Assembly (NCBI GenBank): GCA_965237485.1
Contig: CBDEFQ010000006.1
Coordinates: 62,001-126,000, forward strand
DNA: 64,000 nt
Source: JAAELZ01 sp965237485
Lineage (GTDB): Bacteria > Pseudomonadota > Gammaproteobacteria > Arenicellales > Poriferihabitantaceae
Reading direction: 5' to 3'
Below, in pieces: positions 46,377 to 55,702 of the stretch. Made by a program: the position numbers and the translations under genes. Numbering within the stretch: the stretch's first letter is position 1; each line of letters opens with the position of its first letter. The notes beneath the pieces are model-generated. The model was not told where the DNA came from. It saw only the letters and a list, made by a program, of their open reading frames with translations, and did no database searches.

Positions 46377-47486
46377 TTATTCGTTTAAGCCTTGCTGTAT
46401 AACGCCCCCGCCTAAACAGACGTCTCCTGTGTAAAACACCAAGCTTTGTCCTGGTGTAATGGCTCGTTGGGGTTGGTCAAACTTAACCCTTGCTTGCGTA
46501 TTGCTATAAGAAATAACTGTGCAGCTTTGGTCAGCTTGGCGATATCGAGTTTTCGCCACGCAGCCAAGGGGCAGCACAGGCGCGTTTGCGCTAATCCAGT
46601 CCATGTCTTGGATGAGCACAATGGATTTATGTAGCGCAGGGTGCTCATGCCCTTGTACAACATAGAGTATATTCCTCTGAATATCTTTGCTGGCAACAAA
46701 CCAAGGCTCTCCAGTGTTGCCATTTTCGTCGATACCGCCCACGCCTAAGCCGTTGCGTTGCCCTATGGTATAGAACATAGCGCCCGTGTGGGTGCCGATA
46801 GTTTCGCCCATTAGAGTTTTAATGTCGCCGGGCTGTGCGGGTAAAAACTGTTCCAAAAAATCTTTAAAGCGGCGTTCACCTATAAAGCAGATGCCTGTTG
46901 AATCCTTTTTATCTTTAACAATTAAGCCAATTTCTTCAGCCTTTTCTCGCACCGCGGTTTTAGGTAGATGCCCAACTGGGAACATACTGTGCATTAACTC
47001 ATGTTGACCAAGTGTATAGAGGAAATAGCTTTGGTCTTTGCTGAAATCGCTGCCTTTGACTAAGGTAAACTGATTACCGACAGTGCCTTTTTGAGCATAG
47101 TGTCCGGTGGCGATAAAATCTGCACCTAGGTCTAGAGCCCAATCAAGAAAGATTTTGAATTTGATTTCCTTATTGCAAAGAATATCGGGGTTCGGAGTAC
47201 GCCCAGCCTTATATTCACGCAAAAAATGCATAAACACATTGTTCCAGTATTCACTTGAGAAGTTCACGGCTTCAAGATGAATATTGAGCATTTCGCAAAC
47301 CGATTTTGCGTCTGCTAGATCTACCGCTGCTGCACAATACTCCGGGTTATCGTCTTCCTCCCAGTTTTTCATGAACAAGCCAATAACATCGTGCCCCGAT
47401 TCAATCAGTTGTGCCGCGGCAACCGCTGAATCCACTCCGCCAGACATGCCGACTACGACTTTGGTTCGCCCGTTATTCTTCCACAT
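46377..47486 (-). CDS. mnmA: tRNA-specific 2-thiouridylase MnmA
   Basis: MnmA thiolates U34 of tRNA-Lys, -Glu and -Gln. 369 residues. ATP-binding PP-loop VVGMSGGVDSAVAAAQL, catalytic Cys in NPDILCNKEIKF and in the KKDSTGICFIGERRFKDFL segment, FIATGHYA, and the C-terminal LGVGGIDENGNTGEPWFV barrel. ATG 47486 follows an AAGGAG site. Sulfur would come via Tus/IscS, which are not in this window. Intact. Confidence 0.97.
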   Translation of the reverse strand: MWKNNGRTKVVVGMSGGVDSAVAAAQLIESGHDVIGLFMKNWEEDDNPEYCAAAVDLADAKSVCEMLNIHLEAVNFSSEYWNNVFMHFLREYKAGRTPNPDILCNKEIKFKIFLDWALDLGADFIATGHYAQKGTVGNQFTLVKGSDFSKDQSYFLYTLGQHELMHSMFPVGHLPKTAVREKAEEIGLIVKDKKDSTGICFIGERRFKDFLEQFLPAQPGDIKTLMGETIGTHTGAMFYTIGQRNGLGVGGIDENGNTGEPWFVASKDIQRNILYVVQGHEHPALHKSIVLIQDMDWISANAPVLPLGCVAKTRYRQADQSCTVISYSNTQARVKFDQPQRAITPGQSLVFYTGDVCLGGGVIQQGLNE

Positions 47487-47597
47487 ATCAGTACTCCTTC
47501 AAGGTGAAACTGGCTAATTCAGTACCAACATGCAGCTTTGTAGCAAGTCGTATTGCGTAATGAATGGGCATTCCCTTTGAAAGAATACCAGAAACCA

Positions 47598-48236
47598 TTA
47601 GTTAAGCATGCGTTGCAGCCAACCCTGTTTCTCAGGCTTTTCTTGGGAGCTATCTATGAGCGAGGTGAGCAAGGAGATATCTTCCCAAAGCTTAGATCTT
47701 TGTACATAAGGTAGGTTGCCGTTGTGTTGAAACCATGAGTCTACGACCCAGCGCTCACCAGAGTCTAGTTCTTCAATTTGTCCAGACCAGTGTTGATCAA
47801 ATACTGCACGTCTATAAGCTCTTTCCACCACTTTGTGGTGACGTAAAAAGCCATTTAATTCAAAGAGCTTTAGGTAGGTGTCGGTATTGAGTGATTCATC
47901 TATGCAATCAAGTTGCCCAGGGAAGGTAGCACCTTCGCCAAAATTACCCCCTACGTCTTTGTGCGTAGGTGTGTAGCGTCCGGCAATAACTTCCATCCAG
48001 CCTACGGCTTGTTTAATTTGGCTGCGTTCTTGCTGGGCTGTTCGAGCGGGAGCGCTAAACCAATTGACTGCACCATTCCATTCTTCTTCTTTAATAGCGA
48101 TAACTTGCTTTTGCTTGCAACCAAAATTCATACAAACAGTAATCGAATCAATGCCCTTTGATGTGCCCGCGGACGTTATCGTCGGCAGTGCTATAAAGAC
48201 CAAGCTTAGGGCGAGATGAGAAAATTTGTTTAACAC
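47598..48236 (-). CDS. Exported protein of unknown function
   Basis: 212 residues with a signal peptide (LALSLVFIALPTITSAG). I do not recognise the family. The mature protein has Cys-x4-Cys (CMNFGCKQ) near residue 35 and another Cys near DCIDES; the central part reads AVGWMEVIAGRYTPTHKDVG, then a Trp-rich beta-like segment (WVVDSWFQHNGNLPYVQ). It looks globular and periplasmic. Lies between mnmA and the Fur-regulated iron operon, oriented away from the latter. No motif shows activity. Confidence 0.6.
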   Translation of the reverse strand: MLNKFSHLALSLVFIALPTITSAGTSKGIDSITVCMNFGCKQKQVIAIKEEEWNGAVNWFSAPARTAQQERSQIKQAVGWMEVIAGRYTPTHKDVGGNFGEGATFPGQLDCIDESLNTDTYLKLFELNGFLRHHKVVERAYRRAVFDQHWSGQIEELDSGERWVVDSWFQHNGNLPYVQRSKLWEDISLLTSLIDSSQEKPEKQGWLQRMLN

Positions 48237-48353
48237 GGAATCTATTGAGAAGGAATTAATTAGGGTTGTGCAAAGTCTGGATGAGTATAACTGACCTTTG
48301 AATATCGACGAATACAGAAATTCACTAATTTAAGAAGGAAAATTAAATGATGT

Positions 48354-48372
48354 AATGATATTGAGAATCATT
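48354..48372 (+). promoter_or_regulatory. Probable Fur box upstream of the iron transporter
   Basis: AATGATATTGAGAATCATT is a 19-bp near-palindrome (AATGAT...ATCATT) close to the E. coli Fur consensus, 48 bp upstream of the substrate-binding protein gene. It suggests Fur repression when iron is plentiful. A second AT-rich imperfect half lies just downstream (TATTATCATC). Confidence 0.78.
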
Positions 48373-48420
48373 CTTATTCGTATTATCATCCGGCATTCTT
48401 AATACCAACTAGGTTCTTCC

Positions 48421-49434
48421 ATGAAATCGCTGTATATTTCGCTGCTGTTTAGTGCTTTTTTAAGCAGTTCTTTCGCGCAGGCCTCTGATGCACAAGTAAA
48501 TGTATATTCCTACCGAAAACCCAATCTTATCCAACCACTTTTCGATACCTTTACGGATCGATCGGGCGTTAAAGTAAATGTCGTATTTGCAAAAAAAGGC
48601 TTGATTGAGCGCCTTAAAAGCGAAGGTGTAAATACGCCAGCTGATTTGGTGTTTACGGTAGATATTGGGTGCTTGTCTGATCTGAAAAATGCAGATTTAA
48701 CGCAAGCGGTTGAATCAGATGATTTAAACGATGCCATTCCGAATTACGCGCGCGATCCCGAAGGACATTGGTTCGGGTTAACCTCTCGAGCCCGAGTCAT
48801 CGTGGCGTCAAAAACGCGGGTCCAAGCAGGTGAAGTGACCACCTATGAAGATTTAGCCGATGAAAAGCTAAAGGGCCGCATCTGTACGCGATCGGGTAAG
48901 CATGCGTACATGGTTGCATTGACGGCGGCTATGGCTGAGCATCATGGCTTGGCAGAAGCCGAACAATGGTTGAGTGGCTTGAAAAATAATTTGGCGCGCA
49001 AGCCACAAGGTAACGATCGTGGGCAAGTGAAAGCGATTAAAGAAGGGCAGTGTGATGTCGCGGTAATTAACCATTATTATATGCACAAGATGTTGCAAGA
49101 CCCTGAGCAAAAGTCTGCGGCGGAGGCAGTTAATGTTATTTTTCCAAACCAAAATGACCGCGGCACACATATGAATATTAGCGGTATGGCACTCACAAAG
49201 TACGCTAAAAATAAAGACAATGCGTTGCAATTAATGGCATTTTTAGCAAGCGCAGAAGCGCAGCAAATGTATGCCGAGGTAAATGGAGAATACCCGATTA
49301 CCCCAGGGATTAAACTGAGTGATCACTTAGCGCAGTGGGGCGACTTTAAACGGGACGAAGTCGATTTGTCTGTGGTGGCTAAATTACGAGCGGAATCCAT
49401 CAAAATGGCTGATCGTGTGGCTTACGATGATTAA
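48421..49434 (+). CDS. fbpA: Ferric iron ABC transporter, periplasmic binding protein
   Basis: 337 residues. Signal peptide (LLFSAFLSSSFAQASDA), then the ferric-binding fold: VNVYSYRKPNLIQPLFDTF, LVFTVDIGCLSDL, GLTSRARVIVASKTRV, GRICTRSGKHAYMVAL and the tandem-Tyr VAVINHYYMHKML, which supplies iron ligands in FutA/FbpA proteins. First of three genes (binding protein, permease, ATPase) behind a Fur box. The symbol is by family; fbpA, futA and afuA name the same kind of gene. Intact. Confidence 0.92.
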   Translation: MKSLYISLLFSAFLSSSFAQASDAQVNVYSYRKPNLIQPLFDTFTDRSGVKVNVVFAKKGLIERLKSEGVNTPADLVFTVDIGCLSDLKNADLTQAVESDDLNDAIPNYARDPEGHWFGLTSRARVIVASKTRVQAGEVTTYEDLADEKLKGRICTRSGKHAYMVALTAAMAEHHGLAEAEQWLSGLKNNLARKPQGNDRGQVKAIKEGQCDVAVINHYYMHKMLQDPEQKSAAEAVNVIFPNQNDRGTHMNISGMALTKYAKNKDNALQLMAFLASAEAQQMYAEVNGEYPITPGIKLSDHLAQWGDFKRDEVDLSVVAKLRAESIKMADRVAYDD

Positions 49435-49470
49435 GCCATGAATGATTATAGACACCTATGCAAATAGCCT

Positions 49471-51141
49471 ATGCAAATCGATAGGCCTAGCTGGAAAACC
49501 AACACGCAGCGAACTGATTTTTGGCAGATAAGTACGCTGCTATTTGCAATATTGGCGCTTGTACCCATTGTCGCGATTGGGTACCTAGCCTTATTTCCAG
49601 AGGAAAATATCTGGCCGCATTTAATATCAACCAGCTTGCCTAAATACATCACCAACACTTTGTTACTAATGCTAGGGGTGGGGGTGAGTATATTTTTAAC
49701 CGGCGTCTCTACCGCTTACGCTGTTTCACATTTCGAGTTTCCTTTGCGCCGTATTTTTGAGTGGATGCTGTTATTGCCATTGGCTATTCCAGCTTATGTG
49801 ATTGCGTATTTGTATACTGACTTACTCGAATATGCCGGCCCAGTACAGTCAGCCTTGCGTCATATTTTTGGCTGGGAGCTGGCTAGCGAGTATTGGTTTC
49901 CTGACATCCGCAGTATGACAGGCGCGATTTTAATGATGGGCTTGGTGCTGTACCCATACGTTTATTTGCTTGCCCGTGCAGCGTTTCTAGAGCAATCTTC
50001 TAACTTGCTTGAAGTTAGTCGTTTGCTAGGGCGTAACCGGTTTAAAACTTTTCTTACCGTCTCTTTACCTATAGCCCGCCCCGCGATTGCTGTAGGCGTG
50101 GCACTGGGGTTAATGGAAACCCTGAACGATTTTGGCACGGTTGATTTTTTTGCCGTCAAAACGCTCACTGCGGGTCTATATGACGTATGGTTAGGCATGG
50201 GTAATGTGGGCGGGGCAGCGCAGATTGCGATGACAATGCTGAGTTTTGTTATTTTATTACTCTCTTTAGAGTACTTTGGAAGACGCAAACAGCGCTTTTA
50301 TCAGTCTGCAAGCCGATTCAGCCTAACAAATCGCACAGAGCTAGATGGTATTTACAAGTGGTTAGCAGTGGTGATTTGCACGCTACCTATACTTGCAGGT
50401 TTTGTCATTCCAATGTGGTTACTTATCAAGTATGCGGTAATTTATTTTGATCAATCTTGGACACCTAGCTTTAAACAGTATGCATTCAATAGTTTGCTTT
50501 TATCTGGATTAGCGGCCGTTATAGCGGTCTCGCTTGCGGTTGTTGTAGCTTACGGAAGGCGCTTGCATAAGAATAAAGTGATGTTATTAGCTTCTCGGTT
50601 TGCTTCTTTGGGCTATGCGGTTCCAGGAGCGGTACTAGCGATTGGGGTGATCATCCCGTTTGCCGCGTTTGACAATGCAGTTGACAGTTTTGCCCGCGAT
50701 CATTTAGGGTTTTCAACCGGTTTGTTGTTAAGTGGCAGTATCTTTGCGGTTGTTTTTGCTTACGTGGTTCGATTTATGGCTGTTTCCATCGGTTCAGTTG
50801 AGTCTAGTTACGGTAAAATTGGCGAGTCAATTGACATGGCTGCACGGACTTTGGGACATTCCTCCATTTCTACACTGCGTCATTTTCATCTGCCCTTACT
50901 AAAGGGTGGTTTATTTACAGCTGGCCTGGTAGTTTTTGTTGATAGCATGAAAGAATTACCCGCGACGCTTATTCTTCGGCCGTTTAATTTCGAAACCCTC
51001 GCAACCCATGTTTACCAATTTGCTTCTGACGAAATGATCGGTGAAAGTGCTTTAGGCGCTTTGTTTATCGTTTTAGTTGGATTGCTTCCAGTGATCGTTT
51101 TGAGTCGCACCATTTACCGGTCCGCTACATTACGGCAATAA
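49471..51141 (+). CDS. fbpB: Ferric iron ABC transporter permease (two fused permease halves)
   Basis: 556 residues with two sets of about six transmembrane helices, each with a binding-protein-dependent permease loop (LEVSRLLGRNRFKTFLTVSL in the first half and IDMAARTLGHSSISTLRHF in the second). LPLAIPAYVIAYLYTDLLEY and LGYAVPGAVLAIGVI are family features. Start ATG 49471 is in frame; another ATG at 49458 is out of frame. 36 bp after the binding protein. Intact. Confidence 0.92.
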   Translation: MQIDRPSWKTNTQRTDFWQISTLLFAILALVPIVAIGYLALFPEENIWPHLISTSLPKYITNTLLLMLGVGVSIFLTGVSTAYAVSHFEFPLRRIFEWMLLLPLAIPAYVIAYLYTDLLEYAGPVQSALRHIFGWELASEYWFPDIRSMTGAILMMGLVLYPYVYLLARAAFLEQSSNLLEVSRLLGRNRFKTFLTVSLPIARPAIAVGVALGLMETLNDFGTVDFFAVKTLTAGLYDVWLGMGNVGGAAQIAMTMLSFVILLLSLEYFGRRKQRFYQSASRFSLTNRTELDGIYKWLAVVICTLPILAGFVIPMWLLIKYAVIYFDQSWTPSFKQYAFNSLLLSGLAAVIAVSLAVVVAYGRRLHKNKVMLLASRFASLGYAVPGAVLAIGVIIPFAAFDNAVDSFARDHLGFSTGLLLSGSIFAVVFAYVVRFMAVSIGSVESSYGKIGESIDMAARTLGHSSISTLRHFHLPLLKGGLFTAGLVVFVDSMKELPATLILRPFNFETLATHVYQFASDEMIGESALGALFIVLVGLLPVIVLSRTIYRSATLRQ

Positions 51142-51147
51142 TAATCT

Positions 51148-52200
51148 ATGTCGGCCTTACTTGAAATTAAAAACATTCGTTGTCACTACGATGACCAAAT
51201 TGCGGTGGACGGGGTGTCTTTTAGTTTAGACGAAGGCACCTTGGCCTGTTTGCTTGGGCCGAGTGGTTGCGGGAAAACGACCGTGTTACGGGCCATCGCT
51301 GGATTTCAACACTTGCTCGCGGGTGAGATTTATTTGGATGGCCAATGTGTGTCAAAAGCAGCTTATACCTTACTGCCTGAAAAACGTCAGTTAGGTATGG
51401 TATTTCAGGATCATGCCTTGTTCCCACATATGACGGTGGGTGAAAATGTGGCTTGTGGGCTTGCTTCTATTCCTGCTAAAGCTCGCAAAGTCTTGGTGCT
51501 ATCGATGCTAGAAAGAGTCGGTCTTTCAAACAAAGTTAATCGCTACCCTCACGAGCTTTCTGGTGGTCAGCAGCAGCGGGTTGCGCTGGCGCGTGCACTT
51601 GCACCAAGACCACGCTTACTATTAATGGATGAACCGTTTTCTAATTTAGACGTAGAACTACGCGAGCGCCTCGCAATTCAAGTGCGCGACCTACTAAAAG
51701 ATACTGGTACGACTTGTATATTGGTTAGCCATGATCAACAGGATGCGTTCACATTCGGGCAAGTAATTGGCGTGATGGACGAGGGTAATATTGCCCAATG
51801 GGACAGTGCCTATGACGTATATCACGAACCGGTGTCTCGATTTGTCGCTGATTTTATTGGCCAAGGTGTGTTTCTACCAGGAATCGTGCTGGATGATGAG
51901 CGTGTAGAAACTGAGTTAGCGGTGTTAAGTGGCAACGTGCCCACTGGATGCAAGAAAGGAGACGCTGTTGATGTATTGGTGCGCCCAGATGATATTATTC
52001 ATAATGACGAAAGCCTGCTCACGGCACGCATTGTAGAGCGCAATTTTCGGGGTTCCAATTATCTATATACGTTAGAATTGGCTTCGGGCATACAATTGTT
52101 ATCCATGGTGCATTCTCACCATGATCACCAATTGGGTGAGCAGTTAGGCATAGAAATTGAACTGGATCACTTGGTGATTTTCCCGGCATCTCATCGTTGA
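51148..52200 (+). CDS. fbpC: Ferric iron ABC transporter ATP-binding protein
   Basis: 350 residues. Walker A GPSGCGKTTV near residue 37, Q-loop VFQDHALFPHMTVGENV, signature LSGGQQQRVALARAL, Walker B LLLMDEPFSNLD, H-loop LVSHDQQDA, and a C-terminal TOBE-like domain (VDVLVRPDDI). Starts 6 bp after the permease stop, as expected for one operon. Intact. Confidence 0.94.
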   Translation: MSALLEIKNIRCHYDDQIAVDGVSFSLDEGTLACLLGPSGCGKTTVLRAIAGFQHLLAGEIYLDGQCVSKAAYTLLPEKRQLGMVFQDHALFPHMTVGENVACGLASIPAKARKVLVLSMLERVGLSNKVNRYPHELSGGQQQRVALARALAPRPRLLLMDEPFSNLDVELRERLAIQVRDLLKDTGTTCILVSHDQQDAFTFGQVIGVMDEGNIAQWDSAYDVYHEPVSRFVADFIGQGVFLPGIVLDDERVETELAVLSGNVPTGCKKGDAVDVLVRPDDIIHNDESLLTARIVERNFRGSNYLYTLELASGIQLLSMVHSHHDHQLGEQLGIEIELDHLVIFPASHR

Positions 52201-52261
52201 TAGCAGTCAACTGTTTGAGACTAAATTTGCGCGCCGCTCTAGACCATGTAAAAATCCCCCT

Positions 52262-54073
52262 ATGGTTGAATTATCCATGTCTATCGTCAGTCCCTTGCGC
52301 CAACACTCGCGCGTGTTGAAAGTGTTTAGGGCGGCTTTATTGCTGTGCAGTTTATTGCTAAGTGCCTGTGCTGGGCTGGAAAATTCAGAAAATGTTGCAA
52401 CGTCACAAAGCGTGTCCGAGCCTAGACTTGAAACTACTCAAGAGCAGCCATTAGGGCAAACAAATGCGGCACAAACACTGATCGAATCTACGCCCCTAAC
52501 CGAATCATTGCTCTACGATTTACTAATCGCCAACTTAGCGCTTCATGCCCAAGAATACGAGTTAGCCAGTAGCTCAATGGCACGAGCAGCGGACGAATCT
52601 AAAGAAGCGGTTTTAATCGAGCGAGCCACTCGTTATGCTCTACATGCAAAGCAATACTCCCAAGCCGTACAGCAAGGAACAAAATGGGTTGAAGAAGACA
52701 GTGAGAATTATCTCGCCTATTTGATTACCTCGGTTGCAGCAGTTTCGGATGGTCAGTTAGAACTTGCTATCAATTTGTTAAGTCAGCTCATTGAGCTTGA
52801 ACCGGTCGACTATGCAGGGGCGTACCAACGTATCGGAGAGATATATATACAGCATCGGGCAGGTCTAAAAAGTTTCGATGTGGTGAAAGCATTGGTGCAA
52901 CTTCACGTTGATATTCCCGAAGCTTGGATGCTGCAAGCAGCGATTGCGCAACGGCTGAAAAGAACGGATGACCTTATAGAGGCGATCGATCAGGTACTCG
53001 CGCTAGACAATCACAACGAACGAGCTGCATTGCTAAAATTGTCAGCGTTGCAAAACGGCGAACTTGAACCATTGCAGCAGTTTGCATCGCGATTTTCTAA
53101 AGCCAATCCACAAGCTAAATCTTTTAAAGTGGCCTATGGGCGTGCTTTATTAGGCTTTGATCAGGATACCTTAGCTCTTGAAGAATTTCTATCCATCTTA
53201 AAAACCGCCCCAGACGATGCACAGGCCTTGAACTTAGTCGCGCTGGTTTACCATAGTCTGCAAGATTTCGAAAACTCCGCCACCTATTTTTCTAAGCATT
53301 TGTCAGTTCAAGCTGACGAAGATCAATCTCGTGTTTATCTCGCTTCTGCTTTGCATCAATTGGGACGCTTTGCAGAGGCCAATGCAGCGGTAAAGGAAAT
53401 TAAAGACGATACGGATCGCTTCAATAGCTATCGGCAAATTGCCGTACATATTGAGGAAACACAGGGTGTTGATGCTGGGATAGGGTATCTGAAAAAGGTA
53501 GAAGCTGAGAATGAAAACCAAACCATTCAACTTATATCAGATCAGGGGCATATGCTTGCGCGTGCTGGTCAGAACGAGAATGCGGTTGAGTGGTTAACCA
53601 GGAACTTAGTGACCTATCCAGAAAGCGCTATATTGCGATATCAACGCGCATTGCTTTACGTTGAGCTAAAGGACATAGAAAAACATGAGCAAGATATGCG
53701 CAGTTTATTAGCGCAAGAGCCTGATAATGCGCATTATCATAACACGCTAGGATATTCCCTTTTACTCGAAGAAGATCAGCTTCAAGAAGCGGTGGAGCTG
53801 ATTAATAAAGCCCATATTTTGGAACCGAATGACCCTTATATATTGGATAGTAAAGGCTGGCTAGAATTTAAATTGGGTAATGCAAGAAAGGCTATTTTGT
53901 ACTTGAATCAAGCGTTTAATTTGGACCCTGACCCAGAGATAGCGGCCCATCTTGGCGAAGTTCATTGGTCATTGGGTGATGAAAGTAAGGCTAGAGATAT
54001 TTGGCTAGATGCACAACAAAAGGATGTTGAGAACAAATCGCTCAATTCTACGATAGAGCGCTTTATCGATTAG
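52262..54073 (+). CDS. TPR-repeat lipoprotein
   Basis: 603 residues. After a basic start, a hydrophobic segment ends in the lipobox LSAC (about residue 36), so the protein is an anchored lipoprotein. The rest is TPR helices (TESLLYDLLIANLALHAQEY, LLSQLIELEPVDYAGAYQRI, AQALNLVALVYHSLQDFENS, then LGYSLLLEEDQLQEAVELIN and GKARKAI-like pairs). Two in-frame ATGs (52262 and 52277) could start it. Similar TPR proteins organise envelope or secretion complexes; no specific partner is visible. Separated by 62 bp from the iron operon. Intact. Confidence 0.85.
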   Translation: MVELSMSIVSPLRQHSRVLKVFRAALLLCSLLLSACAGLENSENVATSQSVSEPRLETTQEQPLGQTNAAQTLIESTPLTESLLYDLLIANLALHAQEYELASSSMARAADESKEAVLIERATRYALHAKQYSQAVQQGTKWVEEDSENYLAYLITSVAAVSDGQLELAINLLSQLIELEPVDYAGAYQRIGEIYIQHRAGLKSFDVVKALVQLHVDIPEAWMLQAAIAQRLKRTDDLIEAIDQVLALDNHNERAALLKLSALQNGELEPLQQFASRFSKANPQAKSFKVAYGRALLGFDQDTLALEEFLSILKTAPDDAQALNLVALVYHSLQDFENSATYFSKHLSVQADEDQSRVYLASALHQLGRFAEANAAVKEIKDDTDRFNSYRQIAVHIEETQGVDAGIGYLKKVEAENENQTIQLISDQGHMLARAGQNENAVEWLTRNLVTYPESAILRYQRALLYVELKDIEKHEQDMRSLLAQEPDNAHYHNTLGYSLLLEEDQLQEAVELINKAHILEPNDPYILDSKGWLEFKLGNARKAILYLNQAFNLDPDPEIAAHLGEVHWSLGDESKARDIWLDAQQKDVENKSLNSTIERFID

Positions 54074-54158
54074 CTGTGAAATAGCAGTTTCCAGGTTGAA
54101 ACTGCATTCATGAGGCTATTTTGGTGTACGATCAACTTTTTTCGATTCGAGTCAATTT

Positions 54159-54737
54159 GTGGACAAGATTTATATTAGCGCGCAGCAACTCCTAGAAGAT
54201 TCGTTTTCGCTAGGAAAACAGATTTTGGAATCCAATTTTCGGCCTAACTTTATTGTGGGTGTTTGGCGAGGTGGAACCCCGGTGGGAATTGCCGTGCAGG
54301 AAATGTTGTCATTCTTTAATGTTGAGTCAGACCACATTTCTGTGCGTACTTCCTTGTACACAGGCATCGATAAGCGCCAAGGACAGGTACGAGTGCATGG
54401 TCTTGATTACTTAATTGACCACATGAATTATGACGACTCGCTGCTGGTTGTGGACGACGTTTTTGATACTGGGCGTAGTATTGAGGCGATTGTGAAAACG
54501 CTAAACAAGAAATCTCGAAGAAACTACCCTAGAGATTTACGAGTGGCTACACCTTGGTTTAAACCGAGTAAGAACAAGACAGACAGAACGCCTGATTTTT
54601 ATCTACATAAAACCGATAAGTGGCTGGTATTTCCGCATGAATTGGATGGTTTGAACACCAAAGAAATACAAGCTGGAAAAGGCAAGCTGGCCCAAATAGT
54701 AAAGAGCGTAGATTGCAGCGACAACCCTTTGAAATAA
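54159..54737 (+). CDS. Purine-type phosphoribosyltransferase (GTG start)
   Basis: 192 residues from GTG 54159 (MDKIYISAQQLLEDSFSLG), the only start that keeps the N-terminal helix. Type I PRTase fold: VGVWRGGTPVGIAVQE, the flexible loop region with RTSLYTGIDKRQG, and the PRPP motif LLVVDDVFDTGRSIEAI. LHKTDKWLVFPHEL near the end resembles hypoxanthine/xanthine-type enzymes. Convergent with adk. Intact; exact base substrate not shown. Confidence 0.83.
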   Translation: MDKIYISAQQLLEDSFSLGKQILESNFRPNFIVGVWRGGTPVGIAVQEMLSFFNVESDHISVRTSLYTGIDKRQGQVRVHGLDYLIDHMNYDDSLLVVDDVFDTGRSIEAIVKTLNKKSRRNYPRDLRVATPWFKPSKNKTDRTPDFYLHKTDKWLVFPHELDGLNTKEIQAGKGKLAQIVKSVDCSDNPLK

Positions 54738-54755
54738 CTAGTACACGGTCCTAGC

Positions 54756-55409
54756 TTAATTCAGTTGGGCAAAAATTTGATCGCGTATTCCTTCAACGTC
54801 GCCGACCCCATTGACACTTATAAACTGCGGTGCGTCCGATTCTCCGGAAGCTGCGTATTCACGATAGTAGCGAATTAATGGTTCGGTTTCATTGTGATAT
54901 ATCTCAATTCGAGACTTGACGATTTCTTCGCCGTCATCTTCACGCTGAATAAGCACTTCACCGGTCACATCATCCTTGCCTGCTATTCGTGGGGGATTAA
55001 ATTCAACGTGATAACTACGACCCGAGGCTGGGTGTATGCGCCGACCGCTCATGCGGCGAAGGATTTCATGGTCGGTTATGCTTATCTCTACAATAGCGTC
55101 GACAGCAATACCCTCGCGCCGAAGCGACTCGGCTTGCAGTAAGGTGCGCGGGAATCCGTCAAATAGATACCCCTCTTTACAATCTGTTTCTAGAATGCGT
55201 TGCTTCACCATTTTAATAACAATCTCGTCAGAAACTAGATTGCCGTTGTCCATTAATTTCTTGGCCTCTACTCCTAGCACAGTGCCAGCTTCAGCTTGAG
55301 CGCGCAGCATATCACCAGTGGAAATTTGTTTTATTCCATAGCGTTCAGTAATGAAATTTGCTTGGGTGCCTTTCCCTGCTCCTGGGCTTCCGAGTAATAC
55401 AATACGCAT
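54756..55409 (-). CDS. adk: Adenylate kinase
   Basis: Adk interconverts ATP, ADP and AMP. 217 residues, long-LID form. P-loop GSPGAGKGTQANFI at the N-terminus, AMP-binding STGDMLRAQAEAGT, FDGFPRTLLQAES, and the LID GRRIHPASGRSYHVEFNPP without the zinc cysteines. Intact; ATG 55409. Confidence 0.97.
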   Translation of the reverse strand: MRIVLLGSPGAGKGTQANFITERYGIKQISTGDMLRAQAEAGTVLGVEAKKLMDNGNLVSDEIVIKMVKQRILETDCKEGYLFDGFPRTLLQAESLRREGIAVDAIVEISITDHEILRRMSGRRIHPASGRSYHVEFNPPRIAGKDDVTGEVLIQREDDGEEIVKSRIEIYHNETEPLIRYYREYAASGESDAPQFISVNGVGDVEGIRDQIFAQLN

Positions 55410-55702
55410 TTTATAGTGGGTGGGCGTTAGCTGGGCAACAGGCCCAAATTAAACTAATTAAGGAATTTATAGAAAAATGGGTACAAATTAACAAGGTTCT
55501 AAAACCCCCTCGGGTGCAACATGGTGTATTTTGCCAAAAAAAACGCCATCGTTTTCAGATATTTTGCTCATACAAGGGTAAAATGTGATTTTTCGAACAA
55601 ACTACGTGTTTATTGCAATAATAATCAGATCTATGAGCAAAATATATTTATATCAGCAATACGTCGCGTACTTGGCCTCACCTCGCAACCTTAGGAGTAT
55701 GC
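55410..55702. other. Intergenic region upstream of adk and the acyl-CoA-synthetase pseudogene
   Basis: 293 bp between two divergent genes, AT-rich toward 55590-55680. It presumably contains both promoters. I see no gene, RNA or repeat. An AGGAG site lies just before 55703. Confidence 0.4.
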
